Positions 1-11,251 of a DNA stretch of 64,000 nucleotides are shown here, piece after piece. Where the stretch lies: NCBI GenBank assembly GCA_030374765.1, contig JARGXX010000088.1, forward strand, positions 434,001 through 498,000. Reading direction: 5' to 3'. A model generated the notes under the pieces. It was not told the DNA's origin. It ran no database searches and saw only the letters and a list, made by a program, of their open reading frames with translations. How positions within the stretch are numbered: the first letter of the stretch is position 1; every line of letters begins with the position of its first letter. A program made the position numbers and the translations under genes. The DNA comes from Agarophyton chilense (taxonomy: Eukaryota > Rhodophyta > Florideophyceae > Gracilariales > Gracilariaceae).

Positions 1-137
1 ATGAAATAACTGACGGACAAAGTGGCAACAATGTTGTTTTGCTTCCTTGTTTGAGATCATAATCTGTATTGGTTTGCTGCCATCATTCGATTGGGTCAAC
101 GAATGTGAGTTGGGCAGGGCTGTAACCTTCCTATTTC

Positions 138-1796
138 TTGATAAATATGGATGTAGATTCATCCTACGACAGCTCGGCGGGGGTGAACCGCTTTGTTTCC
201 CCAGAGCATTTTCCTTCTTCAGCAGGTTTCTCGAATCATCTCCAAACACTTCCCATGGATATTCTTTCCGGTGTTTTTTTCACACTATCACTCCTCGTCG
301 TCTCTCTGATTTTGGTTCATGGACTCAAAAATGAGATAAATCCTACAATACTCTCGAATTCCTTCGTCCGTCGTCAGCTCATCTACGCTTTTCTTCTTCT
401 ACCCGTATTAGATATCCTTGCTAGACTTTGGATTTTACAACCATTTGTTCCTATTCTGGCTTTGTTTTCGGCCTGTTTCGCTGGGGCTTCTGCAGCCATC
501 ATCTTTCTTTTGCAAAAGTTAGTGCTCTTTGCAAATCAATTCCTTGTTATGATGACTTCTACTTTACGTATCGCTGAGTACACTCGTGATGAAATTTTTT
601 CACCAAAACTCATTCAAAACTTTCAGAATTTTAGCAGGTCCACTGAAGAGGTGTTTTCGAGTGTAAACTACACCCAACTCGCAGAGCACTTTTTGGAGAC
701 TAATGACAAATATCAGAAGGTCTCTGCTGAAAATCTTCTGAATACCACGACGAACCTATTTCAATCTTCGATAGTCAAGGAGACAAGAAAGAACCTCTCA
801 GAAATACTTGTTCACTCCCTTAGTGCTATTCAGTTCACTGATTTCGTCAAGAATGGAGATGTTTTCGAATACGAGTGTTCGCTTTTCGATCAACTGAAGA
901 AGAGTTTAGTCTCGATCGTCAACATTTTCTCACAGGATGATATGTCCTTTGAGGGTGAAGAAAAACACTTCTCCACTGCACGAAAAATAGTGAATGAACT
1001 GCAAACAGTTTTGGGGCGCAGAGCACAGCAAATAGGCACAAGCTTGGATTTGCCAGAAGTTGATGCTATTACTCTTCATAAAATTCTTGGAGTCATTTCT
1101 GGTCAGCAGTCAATCAAAGAAGCTCTGCTCTCGTTGACAAGGATGTCGCCAACCACAAAAGATAAGAACTCTATTCAACTTTCTGATGCCTTCAACTTTG
1201 TTACTTTTAACCCGCGAGTGTTTGCAGCTATCCTAATACTTGTATTGTTTAGCATCCCAGTAATGTATATAGGTCGAGCATTGCTACAATCATACATTCA
1301 ATGGAACCTCTCCAAGACATACCGCAGATTTGGCAATGAGACCGATCGTAGAATAGATGGATATATTCTAACTGGAGGATTGACTGGAATCGGATTTGGT
1401 ACTGCACAAGCAACGATTCAAACACTTCTTTGGGCATTCATCCCCTTTCCAATCCTCAGTAAGCTTGTACTCTTTTTTCATTGTTTCATGCTGATTGTGA
1501 TTCACTGCGTAACTCAGATGGCAATCGGTGGAGCGGAAGGAAGAAGGGATCTAATCGGAGGTTGGAAAGGAAGAACTGGATGGTGGATCTTAACGACGAT
1601 TGTGCATGTAGTGTTCGGAATGTGGTGGGCAGTGCAGTATTTTGCAGCACTGGTATGTGCTGCAATTAATATTGGGCTCGATTTACGTATCATGGTACTT
1701 AGCGACGCTGTAGTATGTGGTCTATTTGTTTGGTGGGCCAAAAGAATTTGTAGAATGGCCAGAAACGACGAAAGAAACAGCTTAAAACATGAGTAA
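138..1796 (+). CDS. Multipass membrane protein, family not recognised
   Basis: Uninterrupted frame of 552 residues. Visible are hydrophobic segments near residues 40-62, 80-97 and 100-130, a long polar, helix-rich middle (about 140-350), then four or five further membrane segments from about residue 358 (beginning around VFAAILILVLF) to 535, and a short basic tail. The loop-tail pattern suggests a membrane protein with a central soluble domain of about 200 residues. I recognise no catalytic motif and do not assign a transporter or enzyme family. The ATG at 138 is the first in frame. Codon use resembles the neighbouring host genes, so I take it as a real gene of unknown role. Confidence 0.75.
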   Translation: MINMDVDSSYDSSAGVNRFVSPEHFPSSAGFSNHLQTLPMDILSGVFFTLSLLVVSLILVHGLKNEINPTILSNSFVRRQLIYAFLLLPVLDILARLWILQPFVPILALFSACFAGASAAIIFLLQKLVLFANQFLVMMTSTLRIAEYTRDEIFSPKLIQNFQNFSRSTEEVFSSVNYTQLAEHFLETNDKYQKVSAENLLNTTTNLFQSSIVKETRKNLSEILVHSLSAIQFTDFVKNGDVFEYECSLFDQLKKSLVSIVNIFSQDDMSFEGEEKHFSTARKIVNELQTVLGRRAQQIGTSLDLPEVDAITLHKILGVISGQQSIKEALLSLTRMSPTTKDKNSIQLSDAFNFVTFNPRVFAAILILVLFSIPVMYIGRALLQSYIQWNLSKTYRRFGNETDRRIDGYILTGGLTGIGFGTAQATIQTLLWAFIPFPILSKLVLFFHCFMLIVIHCVTQMAIGGAEGRRDLIGGWKGRTGWWILTTIVHVVFGMWWAVQYFAALVCAAINIGLDLRIMVLSDAVVCGLFVWWAKRICRMARNDERNSLKHE

Positions 1797-2917
1797 GATT
1801 AGCGTTGTTCTTCTAGAGAACTGTCTGAATGAAAAAGTATCTCAGACTGTTTTGATCATGCAAACAATCCGGAAGACGTCTGACCCGATTTTCGTAGCTG
1901 TGGTAAAGAAAAGCGAACAATGTTTCGAGTATTGTGGGAGCTCTCTCTACTCATATCGCAAAACTCGCGCTCGTCAGAGTGTGGCCGGACTCTTTTGAGG
2001 TGCCGTCGTCACAAGCGTCATTGTTTCAAGCAAAATGTGATTTTCTTAAGAAATGGGTAGAATGGGACACACTGTGGAGGCACATGACAGCCAGCTTGAA
2101 TCAGTCGTAAATACAGAGAAAAGAAGTGGATTTAAACGTTTCATTGCAACCTTTGTTTGATTGGCACCCGACACTCAGCATCGAGCCGAAAGGAATAGAA
2201 TCCGTTCACATGAAGAAGAATGGAATCAAGAATGAAATACAAAAAAAAAACACAGATTCAGAGACTTGTATTGAATTTGAATTCTTTCGCTTCCGTTATG
2301 TATTCAATATTGGATCGGCATTGAAATTCTGCACCGTAGCGCACAAAAGCTCTTCATATCACCATGTTTTCAACTGCGATTGTTTTTGCGAAAAAGCGAA
2401 GGTAAGTCAACGCGTGGCATTCGTACATCGTCACAATGTGCATTTGCGCTATCAAACAGATGCCACGCGTAGGACTTTGATGGCACAAGTGACTACAAGT
2501 TGGGGTGCAACGCGCGTGTCATACCTGTCAAACTTGCAGGTGCACGAACGGTGACCGTACGCCCACTTGGATTACGTACCGCCGGCTGACTGGTTACACA
2601 ATAGCCAATCTTCGCTCTGTACAGCGACCGGCCGCCCCAACAAAACCAATGGGCACACGCCACGTCGTGCAATGAGCTGCTCGGATCCTTGAGCTCCTTC
2701 ACCAGCAGCGAGCCCCATGTGCGCTACGCTCCGTCAATACCAAGTGGGTCGCTCGACCACACACCTCACGCTTGCACTTTCAAGTCCTGACCAGAACATT
2801 CCCGCATTGGCGCTTAAATACCTACGTTTTGCTCTTCACCGCCACCTGAGCGCTCGAGACCAAGGTTTCCGCGTATTTGCCGTAGAATTCCCTAGCTCTG
2901 GTATTGTAACTTTCGAT
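1797..2917. other. Intergenic region and PGK 5' flank
   Basis: About 1.1 kb without a convincing gene. Small open frames here have no domain features. The part nearest PGK (from about 2500) is more GC-rich and contains a TTAAATA element near 2814, about 100 bases before the chosen PGK start, which may be its core promoter. Confidence 0.5.
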
Positions 2918-4285
2918 ATGAACGCTGGTTTTGTTTCGGCCGCGGCCGCGATACGTCCCTCTGCGGTTGCGCCGCAATGCGTGTCTTCCAGGGGGTCTTC
3001 GTTCACAGCTCTGCCACTTCGCAGAGTGACGGCAGTGACGAAGCCCGCCGCTGCTGTTCCTCGCATGACCACGGCTGCCGCCGCTACGAAGAAGTCAGTT
3101 AAGGATCTCACTGCTGCCGATCTTTCCGGAAAGCGCGTTTTAGTTCGCTGCGATCTCAACGTTCCGCTCGATGGAAAGACTATTACCGATGACACTCGTA
3201 TCCGTGCTTCTATTCCAACTATCAAGTATTTGGTTGACAACGGCGCAAAGGTGTTGTTGTCTTCCCATCTTGGCCGCCCGAAAGATGGGCCCGAAGATAA
3301 GTTTTCGTTGCAACCTGTTTCAGTTCGTCTGTCCGAGTTGCTAGGAAAGGACGTAAAAATGGCTCCTGATTGTATCGGAGATCAAGTGGCCTCTATCGTT
3401 TCTTCCATGTCAAATGGCGATGTTACACTTCTGGAGAACGTTCGCTTCTACAAGGAGGAAACGAAGAACGATCCTGATTTTTCTGCCAAGCTTGCTGCTA
3501 ATGCGGATATGTTTGTCAACGATGCCTTTGGAACGGCTCACCGTGCACACGGTTCTACTACGGGTGTGACTGCTCATTTGAAGCCTTCTGTTGCTGGTTT
3601 TTTGTTGGAGAAAGAACTTGAATATCTATCTGGTACAGTTTCAAACCCTGCTCGTCCTTTTGCTGCTATCGTTGGAGGCTCAAAGGTCTCTTCGAAGATT
3701 GGTGTTATAGAAAGCTTACTTGAAAAAGTTGATAAGCTCATCATTGGTGGTGGGATGGTTTTCACTTTCCTCAAGGCACGTGGATTGAGCGTTGGTTCTT
3801 CCTTAGTGGAGGAAGACAAATTGGAACTAGCTCGTAGTCTGGAAAAAATTGCTGCCGAAAAGGGCGTTAAGATTATCCTCCCTACCGACGTGGTTGTAGC
3901 CGACAAATTCGATGCTGAAGCCAACACGCAGGTGGTGTCGATCAATTCCATTCCCGATGGGTGGATGGGCCTCGATCAGGGCGAATCTTCGACCAAGATG
4001 ATTCAGGGCGAACTTAAGGAATGTAAAACGGTGATTTGGAACGGACCTATGGGTGTATTTGAAATGGACGCATTCGCAAAGGGTACATTTGCGGTGGCCG
4101 AGACTTTAGCCGAACTTACTGGAGAGGGTTGCATTACAATTATTGGTGGTGGCGACTCAGTCGCTGCTGTCGAGAAGGCTGGATTAGCTGAGAAGATGTC
4201 GCACATCTCCACCGGCGGTGGTGCTTCCCTTGAACTTTTGGAGGGTAAGGTACTGCCGGGAGTTGCGGCTTTGGATGACAACTAG
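2918..4285 (+). CDS. PGK: Phosphoglycerate kinase, plastid-targeted
   Basis: Catalyses 1,3-bisphosphoglycerate + ADP = 3-phosphoglycerate + ATP; in the plastid it runs in the Calvin-cycle direction. 455 residues from the ATG at 2918. The frame is open further upstream, but this start gives a typical Ala/Ser/Val/Arg-rich, acid-poor transit peptide of about 55-60 residues, followed by a PGK core of normal length. Visible core motifs are [11 protein letters not shown] and [11 protein letters not shown] (3-phosphoglycerate side), [39 protein letters not shown], the nucleotide-side [15 protein letters not shown], and the C-terminal [13 protein letters not shown] with the catalytic Gly-rich turn. 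Single exon. All expected motifs are intact, so it should be active. A polyadenylation-like AATAAATG lies just downstream of the stop. Confidence 0.97.
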   Translation: MNAGFVSAAAAIRPSAVAPQCVSSRGSSFTALPLRRVTAVTKPAAAVPRMTTAAAATKKSVKDLTAADLSGKRVLVRCDLNVPLDGKTITDDTRIRASIPTIKYLVDNGAKVLLSSHLGRPKDGPEDKFSLQPVSVRLSELLGKDVKMAPDCIGDQVASIVSSMSNGDVTLLENVRFYKEETKNDPDFSAKLAANADMFVNDAFGTAHRAHGSTTGVTAHLKPSVAGFLLEKELEYLSGTVSNPARPFAAIVGGSKVSSKIGVIESLLEKVDKLIIGGGMVFTFLKARGLSVGSSLVEEDKLELARSLEKIAAEKGVKIILPTDVVVADKFDAEANTQVVSINSIPDGWMGLDQGESSTKMIQGELKECKTVIWNGPMGVFEMDAFAKGTFAVAETLAELTGEGCITIIGGGDSVAAVEKAGLAEKMSHISTGGGASLELLEGKVLPGVAALDDN

Positions 4286-5253
4286 AAACTGGCCATAATA
4301 ATAAATGTTATTTTCCTTACCGTGAAAGCTAGGAAGGGATGGAACCTGGGCGCCAAGCAGATACCCTTTACTCGACACAGTACGAATCAAATCCCAGCAA
4401 TGCGAGCCAAAAAAGTAGGCTCTAGCGAAAGGATTTGAAACTGAACAGCATTGAATGCTCCAGTACAACTCTTCAGAGACATGCTCTGCTTTTTGCTAAA
4501 CGTTTCGCAAAAACGACACTTACCCTCCGTACCTACAAATCGCAGACCAACGATCATACGCGAACTCCACCACTATATAGCCATGTCCGTCAACTGTCTG
4601 AGCCTGGGGGTTTGAAGCAATTCGACGGAAAAGGGATTGCTGCATCGAGGAGCAATCCCATCACGAAATCCCCGAGCACATCGCGTTTCCAGTCCCGTTG
4701 CAATCTCTTCACATGGAATTTAATTCCTACCTTCATCCCAAACTCTGGATGCTGCTCTCTTGTACCACTTCTCTTCTATCTTATCACGCTCAAGGCTTCT
4801 TAAACCAAGTTCAACTTAGGCTATGGCGATCGCAAACGCTCAAGACTTCTTTTAATAGAATGACACCAGCTCACTTAAAACAGTAGATGCTCGCTGTTTC
4901 CTTGGTAGCAGAATTATCGGCACACTTGATCCCAGCATTCATTGCTTCCATCGCGCAATTTGGTGTGTAGGTTGCTTCTGAGCAAGCCATCGAATTACAA
5001 TCTCTTGCGAAGTGAGCAATCTCGGATTGCTCTCTTCGGGATTGGAATCGATTGCAATTCCATCGCTCAAAATGCACCCCCGGCCTGAACCCAGAACAAA
5101 GTACGCGATCCCTCTGATTTGCGCCGGCATTCCTCCGCGCTACCCATACAATCCATTATGATGCATTCTGTGTCGTTGCAGCACTGCAGATATCGCTATC
5201 AGTAGGGTCTGTCCCCGTTTCTTCGTCGGGAAGACTACCATATTTGATCCGAA

Positions 5254-5466
5254 GTGATGACTGGGAGGCGGTTCATATGTAATTGTAGACCGAATGTTCC
5301 CAATTCTATAGACCACTATGTGTTACTGTGTCCAAAACGGGCATTGTCGAGAACGTTGTGTTTTCCTTCTCTTCGCGAGCGTCAAGGTCTTGGTCTTGAA
5401 GAAATTATCATCAAGTGGCCTGATATAGTGTGGGCCTTTTTAGTGAGAGAACGTTTCTTCCAATAG
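5254..5466 (+). pseudogene. Decayed non-LTR retrotransposon C-terminus (zinc motif)
   Basis: The 70-codon frame contains C-x-C-x(8)-H-x(4)-C followed by P-x(5)-R, matching the HLL..CP..R zinc motif after the reverse transcriptase in many non-LTR elements (zf-RVT type). No reverse transcriptase motif can be read in the flanks. The assignment rests on this short pattern and is weak. Confidence 0.3.
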
Positions 5467-5963
5467 TAACGTTCTTTGCTTCGTATTAATAGAACGTAGC
5501 ATGCCCGTAAAAGAGAGAGAGAGAGAGATCCGCTGTTGCAAAAGGCCCCAGGATGTCCTTGGTATAAGTTAAATGGAAGACGAACTATCTGATGGCATTG
5601 CTTCCAAATGTAAAGAGACGAAACATGCATCCTGGTCCGAATGTGCGTTTTCTTACCATCTGGGGCACATTTTTATGTGGAGATAAGTACTTTCAGACAC
5701 GGGATATTCGAGAGGCTTGGCTCAAGGCAAATAGCAGGATATGTGCAGGGAGCCCTCGTTGAAAAGGAGCTCGAAGCAACGGCTGAGAAAGATGAAGCCT
5801 CTAGGAACGGGAATGAAACTCGTCTCGTTATTGGTATCACAACACATCAAACTATGTAATATGGGAAATTATGATATCTTCGGTTCTTGATAAGATTTCA
5901 TCCGAAGGCTTCACACTTCAAAGAAGATATCACGAAAAACGAGAGATACTTGAGCGGCATACC

Positions 5964-6004
5964 TTACACACACACACACACACACACTCTCTCTCTCTCT
6001 CTCT
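5964..6004. repeat. Compound (CA)n(CT)n microsatellite
   Basis: About 12 CA units run directly into about 8 CT units. Simple sequence in intergenic DNA. Confidence 0.9.
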
Positions 6005-7534
6005 TTTAGAAGTACGCAATCTTACTAATAACAAGGAGCAGAAAAACTCTCTTCGGAGAACCGATCCCTCACGAGAGAAGCCAGCATTCTATCAGGCCAA
6101 GAGATTCTCCTTGTAGAACATTTGGGATGCCAAAACAATTAGCCATTTGGCAGAAACGAAGACAACAGGAGGGATAGTCTACCTTCGACCGGGTGTTAAA
6201 ACCGTGGTGATGCTTGCGCTCTGTGATTCCCAGAAGGGCGACATGGACGCGATTTGGGTTTCATGGCTGTAATATCTATTACCCGCTTGGATCCGCCCCG
6301 ATATGGTGATGCCGGAAGCCTATATATCGTCTTTATCTCCAAGTTAAACCAGTTAATGCGAGGTGGACCACCGACTGCCATGAAAGCGGAGGGGACAAAT
6401 CGCAAGTTTTGAAGGCGAGGGAAGAGAGGATTGTACGTACAAAAGCAAGGAGAAGTTTGTGGCTCAGTTACGGAGGAGCATTACAAAGATGCTACATCAT
6501 TTATAGGCTCTTCGACACGATTCATTAGAAAGGGTCACCTCTCAATACCTCAGGGAGCTGTAACTATGAAAGAGGGAAACACGACCGCCCATCAATCGGG
6601 TGGATGAAGAAAGAGATAGTTTAACCGCTTGCAATGCAGAACCTGGAAATTTCGTCCCAGCTATCACGGTGGATCGCAATGCAGCGGATACCATGGTCGA
6701 TAGTTTCCTGACTGAGTTCCAGCATCTGTCGAATTTGACTCACCCAGATTTCAGCGTTGAAAACCTTCATTTCACTGTGAATGAATGAGAGTAACATACA
6801 TGAACCTAGCTAATAGAAACAAGGAGAGGGGTGAAAATCCTGGACAGATCTCCTGGGGCTCCGAAATCATAAGCAGAAGACCGTATTGAGAATAACAGCA
6901 CGACTGGCGATACCGTCGGGTTTCTGTTGAAAGATATCGAATCGACATCGAATGCGTTTTCTGCGTTTCATGGACCTTTCGAAGAACAGGAAGGTTGTAT
7001 CAAGAAAGATGCTAGAAGTTTTGTTAGAGAAGTTGTCTCATCTCTGTACGAACACAATTGGAACAAAAGTAGCCCTCGATAGCGAAATCTATGCTGACAC
7101 TACTGCGAAGACAACAGATTTTCTGGTTGCAATCTTTGACCATAGCCACCACGCACAGTACTGATCAAGGGGACTGTAAAAACCGGTCCACTCTCCTGCA
7201 TACTGTCCGTGTCAGTTTCAAGATAACCTCTCTACTCCCGAGAATTTTACATAGTTTCCCCCCCTCCGTTCCAAGCACGAGACTTTAAAGCCATTTCGTA
7301 CTACAGTGCGAAGTCAACCATGTTTCCAAAGAAGTAGAGTACCTCCGGAAGCACAGGGTCACAGGGAAGACCTCCCATCCATTACATTGTTGTTCTTCGA
7401 TGCACAATGGAAGCGCTTACCCGGCGATTCGTATCACACATCCTCATGTAGAGACGTCCTAACTGCAAGTCGTGAAAGGTTGATTTGAAGAGCACAAGCA
7501 CAGATCGATATCAAGAGTTCCAACTTGGCCATGC

Positions 7535-10500
7535 TTATCCCTGTTGCAGTACATGCCCAAACAATCTCAGAATAAGAGAATCCGAAGCATCACGCTGCGA
7601 CAGAGAAGCCATGATTTGCGATTCTTGAGCTGGGGTCGACGCTTCTCTGCGCTCCCACCCGATTTGTTCGTCAATAGTGTTCCGTGCCACAATGCGTACA
7701 ATCTTCACATTCTTGGTTTGACCAATGCGATGTACACGAGCAGAGGCCTGAATCTCGTCTGCAACCCGAACTAAGGTTTCCAAGAATACCACGTACTCGG
7801 CAGCGATAAGGTTCAATCCAGATGAGTTTACTGGATTCAGCAAGAAGACCCTTACAGTTGGATCACTGGAAAAAGCTTCGGAGGCATTTGTCATTTCCCT
7901 TGACTTCTTGCGGCCGCGTCGCGAAGCAGTGTGAACTCCCACACCCACGCACTTGATATTGTGTTTCTTCAAGAAATCGCTGACCACTCCAAGACTCATA
8001 ACGGAACCTGCCACCACACAAAACTTTGTTGTTGTTGGGCATGACCGAATTAGTGAAAGCAGAGCGGATAGCTTAGGTGAGTCTAAACCATGCATTGCGG
8101 ATTGTAAGTGTTGCAAAAAGGATGCATCAATTGACGGGTACACAGGAGATTGTGTGATGTGTCGGAATCGATCTGGAGCTTCACCCAGTTGCGAGTACTC
8201 ACCCCATGCTTCGTTTGCTGTCGGCATGACAAACTCTGGAGTTCGGTTTTCATCTTGCGCCTCAGCAACGACTGCTGCTCTTCGACTTGAACGTCTGCGA
8301 CCTCTTTTCCTCTTGCTTTTGGAGGGCTTCGGACGATCATGCTTCGAAACTAGAAGCCCCCGTTTTACGTCGTGGTCGCCGGACGAGGCATTCGGCGTTG
8401 GGTCGGGATCATTGCGTACGATCTCTGCGACGAGGTTTTGAGTGAGTTCTCTGCGACAGATAGCACATCTTGGTTTCCTGTAAAAGCCATGAGTATCCTT
8501 TGTGCTGAGAAGAAGGCTAATACAGCCATGACAGTAAATATGACCACACTTCGTCACCGTAACTCGATCATCACATTCTGTAAGACATACGGGACATGGA
8601 GGATTTTCTTTTCCTTCAATAAGCTTCGTAAGGGCCACGAAACCCGATTCGTGAACAGTTCTCACTTGAATCCCGTGTTCTCTGTCATAGTGAGCTTGCA
8701 GCTTAGCCATGGCAGATGGCCTTGTGAGCCTCGCCGCTTCTTCCGAAGTAACGATGCCAACTCTGATTGCAGTGTCGCGAAGCTCTTGCAAGGTATCCGT
8801 AGCGAGACGATGCATACCACCAGCAGCCAGTGCGGCCAATCTTTCTCGGCGGAGATGAGATACACGATCTTTCGGAATGACATTTCTGTCAATAACAACT
8901 TGACGGAGCTGGTCAAGGGACATGTGCAAATACTCTTCGAGCACATTGGCAGTCTCACTGGACCTAGGAGGGACTGAACCCATAGCAAATGCCCGAAAAG
9001 TTTGGCGAACAATTCCTGTCGTTGTTGACGCCACAAACTCAATAGCACCTCTACCAGTCACCTGCCGCATTTCAGGATCTTCATCGTCTCCTCTACGCCC
9101 GTGGATGAGCCTCTCACCTCGAGCCCAGATATGTCTCCTTGCTATGTCAAGGTGACCCACGTCAACGAGAGATGGGGATAGACTGACCCACAGCAAAAAC
9201 TTGAGCAAAAGCCGCAACCTACGAGAGTCAAATTCGCCTGGAAGTTGACTGTCTAGCTCCTCCAATGTTATAGCCAGGATGTAGCAGTAGCAAGAGCGAT
9301 GGGACCCTACAAGGTCAATCTCAATTGTCTCATATTGCCTTTCAGGCAAGCTTAGATGCAATCCCTGACCCTTTGTGTGACGAATCATGGTCACATCAAG
9401 AAGTGAGCTTAAAAGCGACGTATCGACTTCCTCTGCCATAGGCTCTAAAATGTGTTTCTCCCAAAACCCGTCGTTATGTAGTGTGAACGGCCAGATCTTT
9501 AGAGTGGCCAGTTCTCCCTTGAAATCGTCGAGCGATCCAACTAGAGGAGTCCCAGTCATCAGAAAACGAGTGTTTGATCTCAGATTAAAAACATCCCGTG
9601 CTATTTGCGTCGACGAACGTCGGGTTACCTGAGCTTCATCGATAATGATACGGCGCCAAGTTATCAAAGACAACAATGGATCTTTTCTGACCGTCTCATA
9701 AGTTGTTAGAACAATATCAACTGCAGCTTCCCCAATCGCGAATATGCTCCTATCATAGTCCTCACTGAGTTCGTCTCCATCCTCATTTTGTCCACAATCA
9801 TATTCATCCTCATCTTCTCCCCAAACATAGAGCGAAAGAGATGGTGTTTTCGACGTCGCTTCTTGACGCCACTGGCCAAGAAGCGACTGCGGACAGATCA
9901 CAAGGGTAGTTTGTGGGGTCCAGCGGGTAACACTCACTTTCCGAGGAAATGACCGCTCTAAAAACTGGCTTTGAACCTTATCACCGTGGTGAAAAACAGA
10001 TTCTGAATATGGCCGTTCCTTATTCATCGCCTTCAGTCGCTTCATACGAACTACCCCGTTGACTTCAGAAAAATCATTTGGTTTCTTGGGGCAAAACAAA
10101 TCAAGATTGACAAACTTGGGCTTCTCGCGCTGCGCAGCTATCAAAGCTAAGGCTTCTATGGTCTTTCCGAGGCCCATCTCTTCGGTTACCATCCCACCTC
10201 TCATGCGCGGAGGACGGTTTAGTCTCACCTCTCCGGTTAGCGGAAAGTAGAAAAAAGAACCGCTGTTCTTCCCGTTTACCTTGGTGAAGAATCGTTCTTC
10301 CCAAAAATAGTCATTCAGACAATAGGGATCATTCTCCTTGTCCAACATCCAGCGGACAGTTTGCTCCTGGAATGGAAATAAAGTGACATTCAATGTCCGT
10401 TCTATCTTGTGCCTCTGTTCATCCGAGATACTCTGATAGCCAGTGGATTCAGCTCTCTGCAGGATTGCTTCACAAGAATGCTCCGAAGCATCTGGACCGA

Positions 10501-11251
10501 GTTCGCTGCGAGGAAATGAAGGTGGGAATTGTGACAGGGATGGAACCGCTTTGAACGGCTGACTTGGGTTGAGAGACTCAAACAGGACCTTGATATCATC
10601 ACACGCAATAAGTTCAAAAAGCAGTCGGCCAGTATATACTTGCAAGGTGATATCAAGTTTTTGACGCGAGCTGAGCGCTTGAACAATGTCTTCCTGATTA
10701 GCAAGCAACACGATGTACGGTACATTCCAGTTCTCGACGTCCGGGTATGCTAAGGACTCAAGGGAGCGAAGGAGACTTGAGTTTGAACACATGACACCAT
10801 CAATAATTTCGATAAAGTTTATGAGAGGATCCGAACGATTGGACTGCTTGACACAGTCTGCTTTTTTCGCAGCGCGACCAAACGAACAGCGCTGAAGAGT
10901 AACAGACCCGATATGACGATAAATGCAGATGCAGTTTGAATCCTGGGCCGCCTCCTTCGCAGCCTGTGAGGTGATAAAGTACGAATGAAGGTTTCCACCA
11001 CGTCTGGTATGGATGTTTTCCATGCATTTCAAGGTCTTGTTATCGTTAGGAAGAGGCTTCCAGTGCACTTGGTCACCGTTCAAGAACAGAATCTGGTTAC
11101 TTGGCTTATAAACGTCAGCGATACTGGGAGCTGCTTCTTGACTACGGGTTTTGGCTTCTTTACGGGGCTTTTTAACCTCAGGGGCTTGCTCTGCAAGACG
11201 CGACGGAGTGCGTCTTTTCCGCCCAGAGCGACGGTTTTCATTGGTGGGCAT
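7535..11251 (-). CDS. SNF2-family ATPase with embedded RING finger (SHPRH/IRC20/Rad5-like)
   Basis: 1238 residues in one exon. A basic, nuclear-localisation-like N terminus (RKRRTPSRLAEQAPEVKKPRK) is followed by a SNF2 ATPase lobe with Walker A TEEMGLGKTIEAL (about 356-367), motif Ia VICPQSLLGQW (about 451-461), Walker B in DEAQ form (538-541) and motif III TGTPL. A C3HC4 RING (CPVC...CGHIYCHGC...CAIC, about 886-932) lies in a long insertion before the helicase C-terminal lobe, which carries SSGLNL and ARVHRIGQTK. RING between the two lobes is the layout of SHPRH, IRC20, Rad5 and HLTF, which remodel chromatin or ubiquitylate PCNA at stalled forks. No HIRAN or linker-histone domain is evident. 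All ATPase motifs are present. The exact orthologue is uncertain. Confidence 0.9.
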   Translation of the reverse strand: MPTNENRRSGRKRRTPSRLAEQAPEVKKPRKEAKTRSQEAAPSIADVYKPSNQILFLNGDQVHWKPLPNDNKTLKCMENIHTRRGGNLHSYFITSQAAKEAAQDSNCICIYRHIGSVTLQRCSFGRAAKKADCVKQSNRSDPLINFIEIIDGVMCSNSSLLRSLESLAYPDVENWNVPYIVLLANQEDIVQALSSRQKLDITLQVYTGRLLFELIACDDIKVLFESLNPSQPFKAVPSLSQFPPSFPRSELGPDASEHSCEAILQRAESTGYQSISDEQRHKIERTLNVTLFPFQEQTVRWMLDKENDPYCLNDYFWEERFFTKVNGKNSGSFFYFPLTGEVRLNRPPRMRGGMVTEEMGLGKTIEALALIAAQREKPKFVNLDLFCPKKPNDFSEVNGVVRMKRLKAMNKERPYSESVFHHGDKVQSQFLERSFPRKVSVTRWTPQTTLVICPQSLLGQWRQEATSKTPSLSLYVWGEDEDEYDCGQNEDGDELSEDYDRSIFAIGEAAVDIVLTTYETVRKDPLLSLITWRRIIIDEAQVTRRSSTQIARDVFNLRSNTRFLMTGTPLVGSLDDFKGELATLKIWPFTLHNDGFWEKHILEPMAEEVDTSLLSSLLDVTMIRHTKGQGLHLSLPERQYETIEIDLVGSHRSCYCYILAITLEELDSQLPGEFDSRRLRLLLKFLLWVSLSPSLVDVGHLDIARRHIWARGERLIHGRRGDDEDPEMRQVTGRGAIEFVASTTTGIVRQTFRAFAMGSVPPRSSETANVLEEYLHMSLDQLRQVVIDRNVIPKDRVSHLRRERLAALAAGGMHRLATDTLQELRDTAIRVGIVTSEEAARLTRPSAMAKLQAHYDREHGIQVRTVHESGFVALTKLIEGKENPPCPVCLTECDDRVTVTKCGHIYCHGCISLLLSTKDTHGFYRKPRCAICRRELTQNLVAEIVRNDPDPTPNASSGDHDVKRGLLVSKHDRPKPSKSKRKRGRRRSSRRAAVVAEAQDENRTPEFVMPTANEAWGEYSQLGEAPDRFRHITQSPVYPSIDASFLQHLQSAMHGLDSPKLSALLSLIRSCPTTTKFCVVAGSVMSLGVVSDFLKKHNIKCVGVGVHTASRRGRKKSREMTNASEAFSSDPTVRVFLLNPVNSSGLNLIAAEYVVFLETLVRVADEIQASARVHRIGQTKNVKIVRIVARNTIDEQIGWERREASTPAQESQIMASLSQRDASDSLILRLFGHVLQQG

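Larger units (their letters stand above)
4286..7534. other. 3.2 kb gene-poor stretch with decayed repeats
   Basis: No convincing gene. It contains a (GA)n run near 5512-5528, a compound (CA)n(CT)n microsatellite at 5964-6004, a decayed non-LTR C-terminal zinc motif near 5254-5466, and weak minus-strand resemblance to a broken RNase H around 4880-5130. The rest shows no structure that I can name. Confidence 0.5.

Noticed and set aside
2126-2554. 142-codon frame before PGK
   Set aside because: No domain, AT-rich start with a poly-A run, and it overlaps the probable PGK promoter region.
2717-2917. Upstream extension of the PGK frame
   Set aside because: It would put 67 residues with no targeting character before a good transit peptide; the ATG at 2918 gives the expected structure.
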